This document shows positions 34,066-42,822 of a DNA stretch of 45,347 bases, piece after piece (within the stretch, counting starts at the first letter, position 1; every line of letters begins with the position of its first letter). The DNA comes from Pseudomonadales bacterium. Its GTDB lineage: Bacteria; Pseudomonadota; Gammaproteobacteria; Pseudomonadales; JAHRWD01. Position numbers and translations under genes: made by a program. The notes beneath the pieces were generated by a model, which was not told the origin of the DNA, searched no databases, and saw only the letters and a list, made by a program, of their open reading frames with translations. Location of the stretch: assembly GCA_016763075.1 (NCBI GenBank), contig JAESUM010000012.1, positions 1-45,347 of the forward strand, read 5' to 3'.

Positions 34066-35256
34066 TCAGTCAGGGCTCAGGTAGCGCTTGGCACAATCTA
34101 GTAATGGTTGCTCCAATAACGGTGCTTTCCAACCACCTAAACTAGCGGGCATGATCACCTCAGAGGCACTCATATAATTGCTGATCAATGCTTCAAGATC
34201 TCTTCTAGTTGCCAGAACTTCTGAAGCAATATCAATATGTTCTGCAATACTCTTAACAATCTTACTAAACTCTTTATAGCAAGCTGATGCCTGCCCTCGA
34301 AGAGGCGGAAGGGGAGCTCTTAATGAGGTTGGCGCATCGGTAGTTTCCACCACATGCGCCATACTTAAGATATCATCAGCATAGCGTTTTAGAGCTCCGG
34401 GGTGGATATCTTCAATACTTGAAAGCGCCTGCAAATTAGCCGACTGCAAGCGAGCAATGGCCATCAACTGGCCATCTTTCAATATAAACGAGCGTGGCTT
34501 ATCTTCTGCCACGGCCTTTTCTTCACGCCATTTAGCCAGCAGCTGCAAAAACTGCAGCCCTTTTGCATCGAGCTTCCAAGCGGTCTTAATTTTTAGATAG
34601 GCTTTGTCTGGGTCAGGAATCCAGCTTCGCGTGCTGGTAATACGGCTCATCTCTTGCTCGAACCATTCAAGCTTACCCTGAGCCTCTAGCTCGCCTCTAA
34701 AGCGCTTAAACACCTCGGGCAAATAAACCACATCCAATACCGCGTAATCGAGCTGCGCATCAGTTAAAGGCCGCTGCACCCAATTAGAGCGAGTCTCTTC
34801 TTTTGGGATGGTGACCGCGAACATATCTTCAATCAGCCCTCGGTAACCCAAGGAATATCCTTTGCCCAAAAAGGCCGCAGCCACTTGGGTATCAAATAGC
34901 GGTGTGGGGGCCATGCCTACCAATTGGTCAAACAGCTCCAAATCCTCTGAAGATGCGTGCAAGATTTTGACCACTGATGGGTTTTCAAAAAGGTCAACCA
35001 GATCAGAGAAGTCTGGAATCGCAACCGGATCAATCAAATAGCCATTCTCGCCATCGTGAATTTGAACCAAACCCGGAATCGCGTAGAACGTTCGGGTACG
35101 CACAAACTCAGTATCAACGGCGATGCAATCGCATTCGGCCCATTTATCGGCAAGCTCTGCGAGTCGTGCTTGGTCTGTTACCAGCTCAGCATCTACGCGT
35201 GGTGCACGCTCGTATACGGGCTTTTCAGCTACTTTTTTATCCAAAATTTCAGTCAT
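34066..35256 (-). CDS. rnd: Ribonuclease D
   Basis: This DEDDy 3'-5' exoribonuclease acts in tRNA 3' maturation; 396 residues. Exonuclease motifs are CIAVDTEFVRTRTF (Asp and Glu), ILHASSEDLELF (Asp) and YAVLDVVYLPEV (Tyr and Asp). These are followed by an HRDC domain (about 215-290, KWREEKAVAEDKPRSFILKD) and a second helical domain. The start ATG overlaps the end of recR by eight bases (the ATGACTGA arrangement), so translation is coupled. Confidence 0.95.
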   Translation of the reverse strand: MTEILDKKVAEKPVYERAPRVDAELVTDQARLAELADKWAECDCIAVDTEFVRTRTFYAIPGLVQIHDGENGYLIDPVAIPDFSDLVDLFENPSVVKILHASSEDLELFDQLVGMAPTPLFDTQVAAAFLGKGYSLGYRGLIEDMFAVTIPKEETRSNWVQRPLTDAQLDYAVLDVVYLPEVFKRFRGELEAQGKLEWFEQEMSRITSTRSWIPDPDKAYLKIKTAWKLDAKGLQFLQLLAKWREEKAVAEDKPRSFILKDGQLMAIARLQSANLQALSSIEDIHPGALKRYADDILSMAHVVETTDAPTSLRAPLPPLRGQASACYKEFSKIVKSIAEHIDIASEVLATRRDLEALISNYMSASEVIMPASLGGWKAPLLEQPLLDCAKRYLSPD

Positions 35257-35854
35257 TCTCGATTACCTTTCTACCTGCCAACGCATGGGACAGGGTATTA
35301 CCATCGACGTATTCAAGCTCTCCTCCCATGGGGATACCATGGGCAATTCGCGAGACTTGAAGCGCACTAGTTTTTAATTGTTCAGAAATATAATAGGCGG
35401 TTGCTTCGCCTTCTACGGTGGAGCCGGTAGCCAGAATCACTTCTGTTACGGCGTCTTCTTCGATAATTTTAAGCAGCTCCGGCATACCAATTTCTGCCGG
35501 GCCGATTCCGTCAATGGGTGATAACCGGCCCATCAAAACAAAGTACCGACCATCGTAACTACCGGCTTGCTCTACCGCCATTAAATCACCCGGCGCTTCA
35601 ACCACGCAGAGGATTTTGGCATTTCGTTTAGGATCAAGGCACAACCGGCACACAGGCTCTTCGGTAAAAATTCTGCAACGCTGACAGTGGTCAACACTTT
35701 GCATGCAATCGTGGATTGCAGCCGAAAGCTGAACCCCGCCCTGGCGATTACGCTCAAGCAGGTGCAACACCATGCGCTGCGCGCTCTTGGGGCCAACACC
35801 CGGCAACACTTGCAGGGCTTTGACCAACTGATCAGTCTTAGGGCTTAGTAACAT
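35249..35854 (-). CDS. recR: Recombination protein RecR
   Basis: RecR of the RecFOR gap-repair pathway is a ring-forming DNA-binding protein; 201 residues. Helix-hairpin-helix LQVLPGVGPKSAQRMVLHLL (about 14-33), zinc finger CQRCRIFTEEPVCRLC (about 56-71), and Toprim domain VVEAPGDLMAVEQAG through TGSTVEGEATAYYI. The C-terminus RIAHGIPMGGELEYVDGNTL is the conserved Walker B-like tail. It sits in the usual place after dnaX and ybaB. Confidence 0.97.
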   Translation of the reverse strand: MLLSPKTDQLVKALQVLPGVGPKSAQRMVLHLLERNRQGGVQLSAAIHDCMQSVDHCQRCRIFTEEPVCRLCLDPKRNAKILCVVEAPGDLMAVEQAGSYDGRYFVLMGRLSPIDGIGPAEIGMPELLKIIEEDAVTEVILATGSTVEGEATAYYISEQLKTSALQVSRIAHGIPMGGELEYVDGNTLSHALAGRKVIEND

Positions 35855-35920
35855 ATGAGATTACGAAAAAGTAACGTGCAGGTTAACGGAGCTATCAAAT
35901 TAACGGGCCGGCAAATCAAC

Positions 35921-35950
35921 AGGCTATCAGGCTATCAGGCTATCAGGCTA
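35921..35950. repeat. Tandem repeat (AGGCTATC) 3.75 copies
   Basis: Three perfect copies of the 8-base unit AGGCTATC plus AGGCTA lie in the 109-base gap between ybaB and recR. It is a slippage-prone microsatellite that alters only spacer length. Confidence 0.9.
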
Positions 35951-35963
35951 AAAAACTATGCGA

Positions 35964-36290
35964 TCAAAATGGCATTTTAAAACCGTCGGGCATTTGCAGC
36001 CCACCGGCCAAGCCAGACAACATCTCTTTGTTCTTTTCTTCGACTTTACGCACGGCATCGTTCACCGCTGCAGCTAGCAAGTCTTCCAGCATATCTTTGG
36101 GCTCGCTCATTAGGTCAGCATCGATCTCGACCTTTTTGACATCATGACGACCGGTCATAACCACTTTAACCAATCCTGCACCAGACTCGCCGCTGACCTC
36201 AGCATTTGAAAGCTTTTCTTGGGCTTCTTTCATCTGTGCTTGCATTTTTTGGGCTTGCTTTAGCATATCGCCCATACCATTTTTCAACAT
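35964..36290 (-). CDS. ybaB: YbaB/EbfC nucleoid-associated protein
   Basis: This small DNA-binding protein of the YbaB/EbfC family has 108 residues. Gln- and Met-rich start [20 protein letters not shown] forms the helical dimer arm; the middle [24 protein letters not shown] is the family strand-turn motif, and the C-terminal helix ends with [12 protein letters not shown]. It binds and bridges DNA and is coded between dnaX and recR, as in most gammaproteobacteria. It begins 27 bases after dnaX. Confidence 0.95.
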   Translation of the reverse strand: MLKNGMGDMLKQAQKMQAQMKEAQEKLSNAEVSGESGAGLVKVVMTGRHDVKKVEIDADLMSEPKDMLEDLLAAAVNDAVRKVEEKNKEMLSGLAGGLQMPDGFKMPF

Positions 36291-36317
36291 CTGAACTCCT
36301 GGTCTTGTAACCGGTAA

Positions 36318-38450
36318 TTAGCCCAACGGCTCTATCGAGTCGTAATCAATCTTCCCAGAAAATTGACTCACCAACTGTTGTACGTTCGGGTCTTGCTCAA
36401 TTTGTTCTACTGCCAATGCTTGGCGAGCGGCTTGGTTGGCCAGCTGAATCTGTGATGGGGTTTGGTATGCCCCAAGGCTAGCTACCACCTTATATTGCAC
36501 CCGAACCTCTCTGCCAATTTGCTGCGACAACGCCGTCGCGATTCGTTGCTCATTTTCAGGGTTCAAAAAGGTACTGTGGGTATTATCTAACAGCAGGAAA
36601 AAGCATTCGTCAGTCCGCGACTCAAGCGCGCTGTTTATAGCCAACATACGGCTCACGCCCTGCAATGAAACTCGCTCTATCATGTCGGCCCAGTCTTGAT
36701 CAAAAGGTGAACCACTCACCAGCTTTACTGCTGGCGTTTCACGCTTAACTGGCTGGAACACTTCTGGCTCTTCCGCTGCATTAAGTACAGAGTTAGATAC
36801 AGGATTAGCGGCTGAATTAAGCGCCGAATTAACCGCAAGCTGAGCTACTGGTTGACTCATAGCAACAGGGATATCTACCGGTGCAAGCTCGCCAAGTGGC
36901 GGGGCAGTTTCCATGCTTGGCGGCGACTCATTAACGCTAGGCGTTCGAGGTGTTGAAGGCGTATGAGGTGCTGCCATCGGCTTTTTATCACCTCCCGCTG
37001 AGGCCATGCTATTGGCCAACGCTTGCCTTGCAGAACGAACCACCCCTTGAGGCGCTGCGCCTTGAGCAGTAGCAGTAGCAGTAGCAGTAGCAGTAGCAGT
37101 AGCAGTAGCAGTAGCAGTAGCAGTAGTGTTACCAGCAACATCAGCGCGAGTCGAAGCCAGCGCAGCACTAAACTCAGTTGAGGTCGACTCTTCGATATTA
37201 TTATTATTTACTGAACTTTCAACAGCTTGAGAGGGTAATGAATTGTTATTTCGAGGCATTGAGGCTGTACCAGTGGCTGAGCTAATACCGCCTTGCTCCC
37301 CTAATCCAGGTTTACCTGGCGGCGTTGTGGCTGGCGCTGTCCCGCCCTTGCGCGAGCCAGATTGCGAGCCTGGCCGGAAGGCCAACATGCGCAACAGCAC
37401 CATCTCAAGTGCGTTTTTCATGTCGGGTGCATCGGGCAAATCACGCCTGCCGGTCAATGCAATTTGATAGAACAGTTGCAAGTCTTCAGGGCTAATACGG
37501 CCCGAAAGAGCTTGCATCACTTCGGGTTCCCATTGGTTCTCGTCAATGGCCCCTGGGACCATTTGAACCACCGCAAGCTGATGCAACCAACCAATAAGGT
37601 CCGCCAGCAAACTCGCATAATCTGAAGTATGTTCAGAAACCTGCTGAACGATACTTAAAATGGTGGGTGCGTCTTGATTGATCAATGCCTCTAACAGGTT
37701 TTGAACCACGTCTTTGCCAATCGTGCCGAGCATCAATCGCACGTCGGCATCCAGCACTTCTCCGGCACCAAAAGCCAGCGCTTGATCTGTAAGGCTAAGC
37801 GCATCGCGCATACTGCCATCAGCAGCTCGGGACAACAGTTTAAGCGCGGCGTCTTCGTATTTGATTTGCTCTTGACCCAATACCAATTCCAGCTGCCCAG
37901 CAATGGTCTCTGGAGTAATACGCTTGAGGTTAAACTGCAGGCAACGCGACAATATAGTAACAGGCAGTTTTTTAGGGTCTGTCGTTGCGAACAAAAACAT
38001 AACGTGGGGCGGCGGCTCTTCCAGTGTTTTTAACAGCGCGTTAAAACTGTGGTTGGAGAGCATGTGCACTTCATCGATTAGGTACACTTTGTAGCGACCA
38101 GCAGAAGGTGCGTACTGGACGTTTTCGAGCAGTTCGCGGGTATCTTCTACTTTGGTACGCGAGGCGGCATCTACTTCAATGAGATCAACAAACCGGCCTT
38201 CAGAAATCCCCACACAGGCAGAGCATTGCCCGCAGGGTTGGGAGGTAATACCGGTTTCACAGTTGAGACACTTTGCCAATACGCGCGCGATAGTGGTTTT
38301 ACCGACACCACGGGTGCCGGTAAATAAATATGCGTGATGCAACCGCTGGTTGTCGAGCGCATTAACCAATGCTCTAACCGCCAAATCTTGGCCTACGGTT
38401 TCAGAAAAACTGCGGGGGCGCCATTTACGGGCCAGAACCTGATGAGTCAT
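36318..38450 (-). CDS. dnaX: DNA polymerase III subunit tau (and gamma)
   Basis: Clamp-loader subunit, 710 residues from ATG 38450; the open frame extends to 38561 but only through the SRP RNA gene. The start MTHQVLARKWRPRSFSETVGQ is the family N-terminus. AAA+ motifs are GTRGVGKTT (Walker A), the zinc cluster CxxCETG-CGQCSAC, and VYLIDEVHML with PVTILSRC (sensor 1). The last domain binds DnaE and DnaB. A long low-complexity linker (about residues 360-590) contains ten Thr-Ala repeats from a perfect hexanucleotide repeat (37066-37125). I see no E. coli-like A AAA AAG frameshift signal in the linker; whether a short gamma is made is unclear. Confidence 0.96.
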   Translation of the reverse strand: MTHQVLARKWRPRSFSETVGQDLAVRALVNALDNQRLHHAYLFTGTRGVGKTTIARVLAKCLNCETGITSQPCGQCSACVGISEGRFVDLIEVDAASRTKVEDTRELLENVQYAPSAGRYKVYLIDEVHMLSNHSFNALLKTLEEPPPHVMFLFATTDPKKLPVTILSRCLQFNLKRITPETIAGQLELVLGQEQIKYEDAALKLLSRAADGSMRDALSLTDQALAFGAGEVLDADVRLMLGTIGKDVVQNLLEALINQDAPTILSIVQQVSEHTSDYASLLADLIGWLHQLAVVQMVPGAIDENQWEPEVMQALSGRISPEDLQLFYQIALTGRRDLPDAPDMKNALEMVLLRMLAFRPGSQSGSRKGGTAPATTPPGKPGLGEQGGISSATGTASMPRNNNSLPSQAVESSVNNNNIEESTSTEFSAALASTRADVAGNTTATATATATATATATATATAQGAAPQGVVRSARQALANSMASAGGDKKPMAAPHTPSTPRTPSVNESPPSMETAPPLGELAPVDIPVAMSQPVAQLAVNSALNSAANPVSNSVLNAAEEPEVFQPVKRETPAVKLVSGSPFDQDWADMIERVSLQGVSRMLAINSALESRTDECFFLLLDNTHSTFLNPENEQRIATALSQQIGREVRVQYKVVASLGAYQTPSQIQLANQAARQALAVEQIEQDPNVQQLVSQFSGKIDYDSIEPLG
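37066..37125 (-). repeat. Ten perfect copies of a hexanucleotide in dnaX
   Basis: The 6-base unit GCAGTA (plus strand) occurs ten times in a row without error. On the coding strand it gives (Thr-Ala)10 in the linker between the clamp-loader core and the DnaE/DnaB-binding domains of tau. Changes in copy number keep the reading frame and only alter linker length. Confidence 0.97.
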
Positions 38451-38526
38451 ACGCGGGTTACTTGCAAAGATTAGGCTGAACGTAACGGGTGTACAGCGCA
38501 AGAATAGCGAACGGAAAACTGGAAGC

Positions 38527-38633
<107 letters not shown>

Positions 38634-39038
38634 CCATCGAAAACATGTGCAGAGGCGGCTTTTTCAAGTCGTTATCCATCAATACAATGCGGTATTGCGG
38701 ATGCCCTTCACAAGACGGCGAATTGTCCTCGAAAGTGCTTTTTTTGCAAGCACTGGATGGAAAACATGCGCTCAAATGTATTGCGCTGTTCGGACGCCTT
38801 AAATAAGAGTCACAACTCGTCGTAGTGTTATGGCGGTATACGGCCATTATCTGCGAGGGCTGGCAACAGGTATGCCAGCAGCCAAAACCATGGTGTTTGG
38901 CCGAGGCATACAGTAAAGTAGCGCACATCTAGAACACAGCGCACTGAACGCTCAATTCTAAAACCCGAATCCGCAACATTGGCCCAGCTTCACTCCAAGG
39001 TGAAGCGGACGGACATTCTTTACAAGAGCATTCAAACC
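38634..39038. other. Intergenic region between ffs and ycaR
   Basis: It is 405 bases of divergent promoter space with no credible gene. AGTGCTT and AAGCACT at 38734-38754 form a small 7-bp inverted repeat with a T-rich loop. The open frames that cross it (for example minus strand 38458-38928) run through the SRP RNA gene and look non-coding. Confidence 0.5.
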
Positions 39039-39230
39039 ATGATTGACCCAAAACTGCTAGAAATATTGGTCTGCCCAGTAACTAAAGCGCCCCTCACCTA
39101 CGACAAAGATAAGCAGGAGCTAATTTGTAAAGCCAGCGCCCTAGCCTACCCTATTCGCGATGATATTCCGGTGATGCTGGAATCCGAAGCACGGCAGCTA
39201 AGCACTGAAGAGCGCGACGCACTTTCTTAG
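39039..39230 (+). CDS. ycaR: Trm112-like protein YcaR
   Basis: This small 63-residue protein is of the Trm112/YcaR family. The start [19 protein letters not shown] (from ATG 39039; the frame continues upstream but homologues begin here) and [18 protein letters not shown] are the family core. Only one CxxxxC-type Cys is visible (LVCPV), so the zinc site of eukaryotic Trm112 is incomplete, as in E. coli YcaR. It is usually next to lpxK and kdsB, but here it stands alone, downstream of the ffs region and ended by a bidirectional terminator. Confidence 0.9.
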   Translation: MIDPKLLEILVCPVTKAPLTYDKDKQELICKASALAYPIRDDIPVMLESEARQLSTEERDALS

Positions 39231-39291
39231 CCTGCCTTTAGAATACAAACACCCATCAAACCAGCTAAAGATTGATGAGATAAAGAGTAAC

Positions 39292-39320
39292 AAGCTAACC
39301 CACCTAACGGGTTAGCTTTT
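39292..39320. terminator. Bidirectional terminator between ycaR and hisI
   Basis: AAGCTAACCC (39292-39301) and GGGTTAGCTT (39309-39318) form a perfect 10-bp stem with a 7-base loop, followed by TTTTGT on the plus strand. One arm contains the hisI stop codon (39312-39314), so the end of hisI is part of the hairpin. Confidence 0.8.
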
Positions 39321-39740
39321 GTAAAGATCTGCTGGGTCTATCAATACGTCTCCAGTAACTTTCACCACACTACCCGTCACTTCCAAATAAAAGCAATGTC
39401 GACGGCCTGTATGACAAGCCGGGCCGGTTTGATCAACGATCGCCAGCAATGTATCGCCATCACAGTCTATTTTTAATTGCTTCAGCATTTGAACCTGCCC
39501 CGAAGACTCACCCTTGCGCCAAAGCTTTGAACGCGAGCGCGACCAGTAGCAAACGCGGCCCGTTTTCAGGGTTTCATCCAAGGCATCGCGGTTCATCCAG
39601 GCCATCATTAACACCTCGCCTGTTCCACTTTGCTGAGCAATGCAGGGCACCAATCCCTGTTCGTTATACTTTAATGAATCTAACACTTCGTCTAAATTAA
39701 TCTCAGTATTTTTTGATTGGCTTTCAATTTTTTTGAACAT
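39312..39740 (-). CDS. hisI: Phosphoribosyl-AMP cyclohydrolase
   Basis: This enzyme catalyses the third step of histidine biosynthesis, opening the purine ring of PR-AMP. It has 142 residues from ATG 39740. The core VLMMAWMNRDALDETLKTGRVCYWSRSR with KLWRKGE is unmistakable. Mg sites are DCDGD (92-96) and zinc cysteines are C93, C109 and C116 in IDCDGDTLLAIVDQTGPACH and TGRRHCFY. It is a stand-alone HisI without the HisE domain. It is far from any other his gene here and is divergent from pyrC. Confidence 0.96.
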   Translation of the reverse strand: MFKKIESQSKNTEINLDEVLDSLKYNEQGLVPCIAQQSGTGEVLMMAWMNRDALDETLKTGRVCYWSRSRSKLWRKGESSGQVQMLKQLKIDCDGDTLLAIVDQTGPACHTGRRHCFYLEVTGSVVKVTGDVLIDPADLYKS

Positions 39741-39828
39741 GGTGAGCAATTGCGACCCAAAAACTAACGCGGTTTGATAAGATCGCGAAGCATACCTAAC
39801 TTAAACCCTTCAGGGTAGAAACCGCGCT

Positions 39829-41169
39829 ATGAAACAACTCTTAATCAGCAACGCCACGGTTGTGAACGAAGGCAAAATCGAACAGCTCGATATTGTTATT
39901 GATCAAGGACGTATCGATCAGATCGGGCCGGACCTTCAAAACGTACCCACCAAGGCGCAAATCGATGCTACCGGTAAACATTTATTACCAGGACTGATTG
40001 ATGATCAGGTTCATTTTCGTGAACCCGGCCTTACTCATAAAGGCGACATCGCACACGAATCGGCGGCGGCTGTCGCTGGCGGCATCACCAGTTTTATGGA
40101 AATGCCCAACTGTAATCCACAAACAACCAATTACGCGGTGCTTGAAGAAAAGTACAAGTTGGCGGCAAGCCGATCACTGGCAAATTTTTCGTTTTATTTT
40201 GGTGCGACGAACGTCAACATGGAGCTGATCAAAGGGCTAGACCCAGAAAGCTGCTGCGGCATTAAAGTGTTTATGGGCGCCTCTACCGGCAATATGCTGG
40301 TTGATGACCCACGGATTTTGGAGCAATTGTTCGACTACGCACCCATATTATTAGCTGCGCATTGTGAAGATACACCGATGATCACCGATAACGAACTGAT
40401 GTATCGCCAACGCTACGGTGATGAAATACCGTTTAAATTTCATCCGCAAATTCGCTCCGCAGAAGCCTGCTACAAATCGTCTTCAACTGCAGTAGCACTT
40501 GCTAAACGTTACGGTACCTCGTTGCATGTTTTGCACCTTACCACCGAACGAGAGCTTGCCTTGTTTGATGACAGACCCTTGGCGCAAAAACAGATTACCG
40601 CCGAAGCCTGTAGCCATCACCTATTTTTCAACGAAGCGGACTACGCTGAAAAAGGTGCGTTAATTAAGTGTAACCCAGCTATTAAAGCCAAAACCGATCA
40701 AGAAGCAATACAACAAGCCGTTATCAACGGCGTGATTGATGTCATCGCGACAGACCATGCCCCTCACACATGGGAAGAAAAACAAAACAAACATTATATG
40801 AAGGCACCCTCTGGCTTGCCGTTGGTCCAGCACAGCCTTCAGAGTCTACTTGAGCACTACCATAATGGCTTATTTAGTCTTGAGTTGATTGTCGAAAAAA
40901 CCAGCCACGCGGTGGCACAGCGTTTTCAAATTAAGGAACGTGGGTATATTCGAGAAGGCTACTGGGCAGACTTGGTATTGGTTGATCTAAACACCCCACA
41001 AACCATTGCTCGTGAAGCTAATCTATCGAAGTGCGGATGGTCGCCATTTGATGGCTATACCTTCCGCTCAACCGTTAACAGCACGTTAGTCAATGGAGAA
41101 TTGATGTACCAAAACAGCAAAATCCTTTCAGACCAAAAAGGTCAAAGACTGCTGTTTAATAGAGGGTAA
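39829..41169 (+). CDS. pyrC: Dihydroorotase (IDDQVHFREPG subtype)
   Basis: This amidohydrolase of the class I dihydroorotase group cyclises carbamoyl-aspartate to dihydroorotate in pyrimidine synthesis; 446 residues. Metal-site motifs include GLIDDQVHFREPG (about 55-67), where the first His of the usual HxH is Gln60; the bridging-Lys region IKVFMGAST; AAHCEDTPM; LHVLHLTTERE; and IATDHAPHT with the catalytic Asp. The DDQVHFREPGLTHK segment is the form I associate with Bacteroidetes dihydroorotases and some gammaproteobacteria. It may therefore have been acquired laterally or be an old alternative type. A hydantoinase or allantoinase role is less likely. Divergent from hisI; a hairpin terminator follows. 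Confidence 0.85.
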   Translation: MKQLLISNATVVNEGKIEQLDIVIDQGRIDQIGPDLQNVPTKAQIDATGKHLLPGLIDDQVHFREPGLTHKGDIAHESAAAVAGGITSFMEMPNCNPQTTNYAVLEEKYKLAASRSLANFSFYFGATNVNMELIKGLDPESCCGIKVFMGASTGNMLVDDPRILEQLFDYAPILLAAHCEDTPMITDNELMYRQRYGDEIPFKFHPQIRSAEACYKSSSTAVALAKRYGTSLHVLHLTTERELALFDDRPLAQKQITAEACSHHLFFNEADYAEKGALIKCNPAIKAKTDQEAIQQAVINGVIDVIATDHAPHTWEEKQNKHYMKAPSGLPLVQHSLQSLLEHYHNGLFSLELIVEKTSHAVAQRFQIKERGYIREGYWADLVLVDLNTPQTIAREANLSKCGWSPFDGYTFRSTVNSTLVNGELMYQNSKILSDQKGQRLLFNRG

Positions 41170-41177
41170 TTAATTTT

Positions 41178-41197
41178 ACCGGAGAGCTTCGGTGTTT
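41178..41197 (+). terminator. Probable terminator of pyrC
   Basis: ACCGGA-GAGC-TTCGGT (six pairs, one G-T) begins nine bases after the pyrC stop and is followed by GTTTATG. It is a short stem with a short T-run, so termination efficiency is uncertain; the converging PilZ gene ends 10 bases further on. Confidence 0.4.
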
Positions 41198-41202
41198 ATG
41201 AA

Positions 41203-41970
41203 CTAACCGCCGGGGCTTTTACGCGCCTCGCGCTGAAGGTGCAGCACATAACGCCCTAAGGTGCGTTGCTCTACTTTGTTGAGGCCCTTAAATTTTAATC
41301 CGCAAATTGTAATATCGCGCTCTTCGTCATAGAAAAAATGACGCACTTCAGCGGGGCCATTAATAAAATCATGGTCAGGCAAGCTGATTTCACATTCAGA
41401 TAATTTATCGCCTACGCATAGCTCAGTCTCGAGCTGCCCTAAAATCCGAACACCCACACCCCGCGCACTAAGATCAACCACTCTTCCCCGTATCGAAGGG
41501 CCTGCTGCGTTAAGGCCATCATCCGATGGCGCCAACACTGCATCACAATTTTGAGTTAAGCCCACCGCCATTCTAAAAAACTGCCGCCGTTGTTGGTAAA
41601 CCAGTTTTTTTGGGAATTTAATTTTGTATGAAAGCACACCCTTTTCTGACTCAACAGACAGAATCTGATTGCTTTCAAAAAATAACGGGATACCTCTGCA
41701 CATCGCACGAACAGAAAAAATCTCTCCGTTACAAAGTGCGTCGTTACCATTTTTAGGCAGTAATTCGTCAATATATAAAACGTTTTTGGTGCTGTCTACT
41801 TCTACCAACAAACTCACATAAGGCGTTAGTCGGTCGTTAATGCGCACAGTTAACTGACTTCGGTTTTCTACGACGGTGGCAAGTGCTTTTCCTATTTCAA
41901 CTGGATCTACCAAAATCTGATCTTTTGGGATCTCCGCGCTAGCATTATTTTTTTTACTATTTTCACTCAT
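41203..41970 (-). CDS. YcgR-like PilZ domain protein (c-di-GMP receptor)
   Basis: This 255-residue protein has an N-terminal YcgR-type domain (about 20-118) and a C-terminal PilZ domain. The c-di-GMP motifs are complete: RxxxR in QRRQFFR (127-133) and the D/NxSxxG motif DLSARG (166-171). YcgR proteins bind the flagellar motor when c-di-GMP is high and slow swimming. The location is not with flagellar genes, but motY is 12 kb away in the window. The long acidic N-terminal tail (MSENSKKNNASAEIPKDQ) is unstructured. Not in an operon with pyrC, which converges on it. Confidence 0.9.
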   Translation of the reverse strand: MSENSKKNNASAEIPKDQILVDPVEIGKALATVVENRSQLTVRINDRLTPYVSLLVEVDSTKNVLYIDELLPKNGNDALCNGEIFSVRAMCRGIPLFFESNQILSVESEKGVLSYKIKFPKKLVYQQRRQFFRMAVGLTQNCDAVLAPSDDGLNAAGPSIRGRVVDLSARGVGVRILGQLETELCVGDKLSECEISLPDHDFINGPAEVRHFFYDEERDITICGLKFKGLNKVEQRTLGRYVLHLQREARKSPGG

Positions 41971-42132
41971 GTGGTCAATCTTATTTAGCCTCTATATTGA
42001 ACGCGGGGCAAGCCCAAAATACGCAGGCATTTGTACACAATATCAATATAATATTCAATTTGGTGCAACGCACTTTCCCATCATCTTATTATTCTTCCAA
42101 TGTGTTTATTAAACGGATTTTAAGTCAGCCTT

Positions 42133-42822
42133 TTACAATTCCGGATCATCTCTAATTTCAATCATTGTCCGGTAGAGTATGCCTTGGGCTGTACCCAGCA
42201 TTAATGATTCACGAATCATATCGTCTTGATCCACTTCTTTTGCATGCGTAACGAGCTTTTCAAAGGTAGTAATGTAGGTGGTCGTATGACGACGGCGCAC
42301 CTCTGTACTATAGAACAAATCATGTATAGGTTGCGGCTGACCATTTTCATCAAGGCGAAGGTTGATCATCATCACTATAAATACCGACTCATTACCGCTA
42401 CTGAGTTGCCGCCAGAGGTCATCCAGCTCAGCGCCAGTATGGCGTTTATTCCCTGTCGTACCTTGGCTAGAAACATAAAGAAATCCGGCAACAACTGCCA
42501 GTTGCCCCATTACCAATTCTGACATTTTCAGAAAGCTGTCTCGGTGCGATTGCTTGGCTTGTTCTGCCAATACTACGGTATTTTCTTGTAGTGCCTGTTG
42601 TTGCAAGAAATACCCTATTACCAGCCATAAAAACGCCAAGGGTGCGAAGCTACCTTCAAAAAAACCGCCCATCACATCGGCTGGTTGAACGATAAATTCG
42701 CGCCAACCGATGATTTCAATAATGTAATATCCTGCCAACACAAACCACAGCAACGTGATCATAGTGCCTATAGATATCAGTCGATGATGTAGCGATCGTT
42801 CTGAATTTCTGATGATGTTCAA
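42133..42822 (-). CDS. Unrecognised membrane protein with two N-terminal membrane segments
   Basis: This 229-residue protein starts at TTG (42822). An in-frame ATG 60 bases downstream (MITLLWFVLAGYY) is an alternative, and no clear ribosome site decides. Two membrane segments (about 19-38 and 55-72, GSFAPLAFLWLVIGYFL) are followed by a helical cytoplasmic part: a short Gln-rich coiled-coil-like stretch (LQQQALQENTVVLAEQAKQ), then LVMGQLAVVAGFLYVSS, and a soluble C-terminal domain (VFIVMMINLRLDENGQ, TTTYITTFEKLVTHAKEVD). I do not recognise the family. Nothing nearby indicates its function. Confidence 0.65.
   Translation of the reverse strand: MNIIRNSERSLHHRLISIGTMITLLWFVLAGYYIIEIIGWREFIVQPADVMGGFFEGSFAPLAFLWLVIGYFLQQQALQENTVVLAEQAKQSHRDSFLKMSELVMGQLAVVAGFLYVSSQGTTGNKRHTGAELDDLWRQLSSGNESVFIVMMINLRLDENGQPQPIHDLFYSTEVRRRHTTTYITTFEKLVTHAKEVDQDDMIRESLMLGTAQGILYRTMIEIRDDPEL

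Noticed and set aside
36875-37168. Antisense frame with a long poly-leucine run opposite dnaX
   Set aside because: It is the shadow of the hexanucleotide repeat read in another frame; no ribosome site or homology.
36978-37975. Possible dnaX programmed frameshift heptamer
   Set aside because: The only long A-runs on the coding strand (near 36980 and 37970) are not the A-AAA-AAG type in the linker; the one near 37970 codes for the conserved DPKKLPVTILSRC core, so a shift there would destroy the clamp-loader domain.
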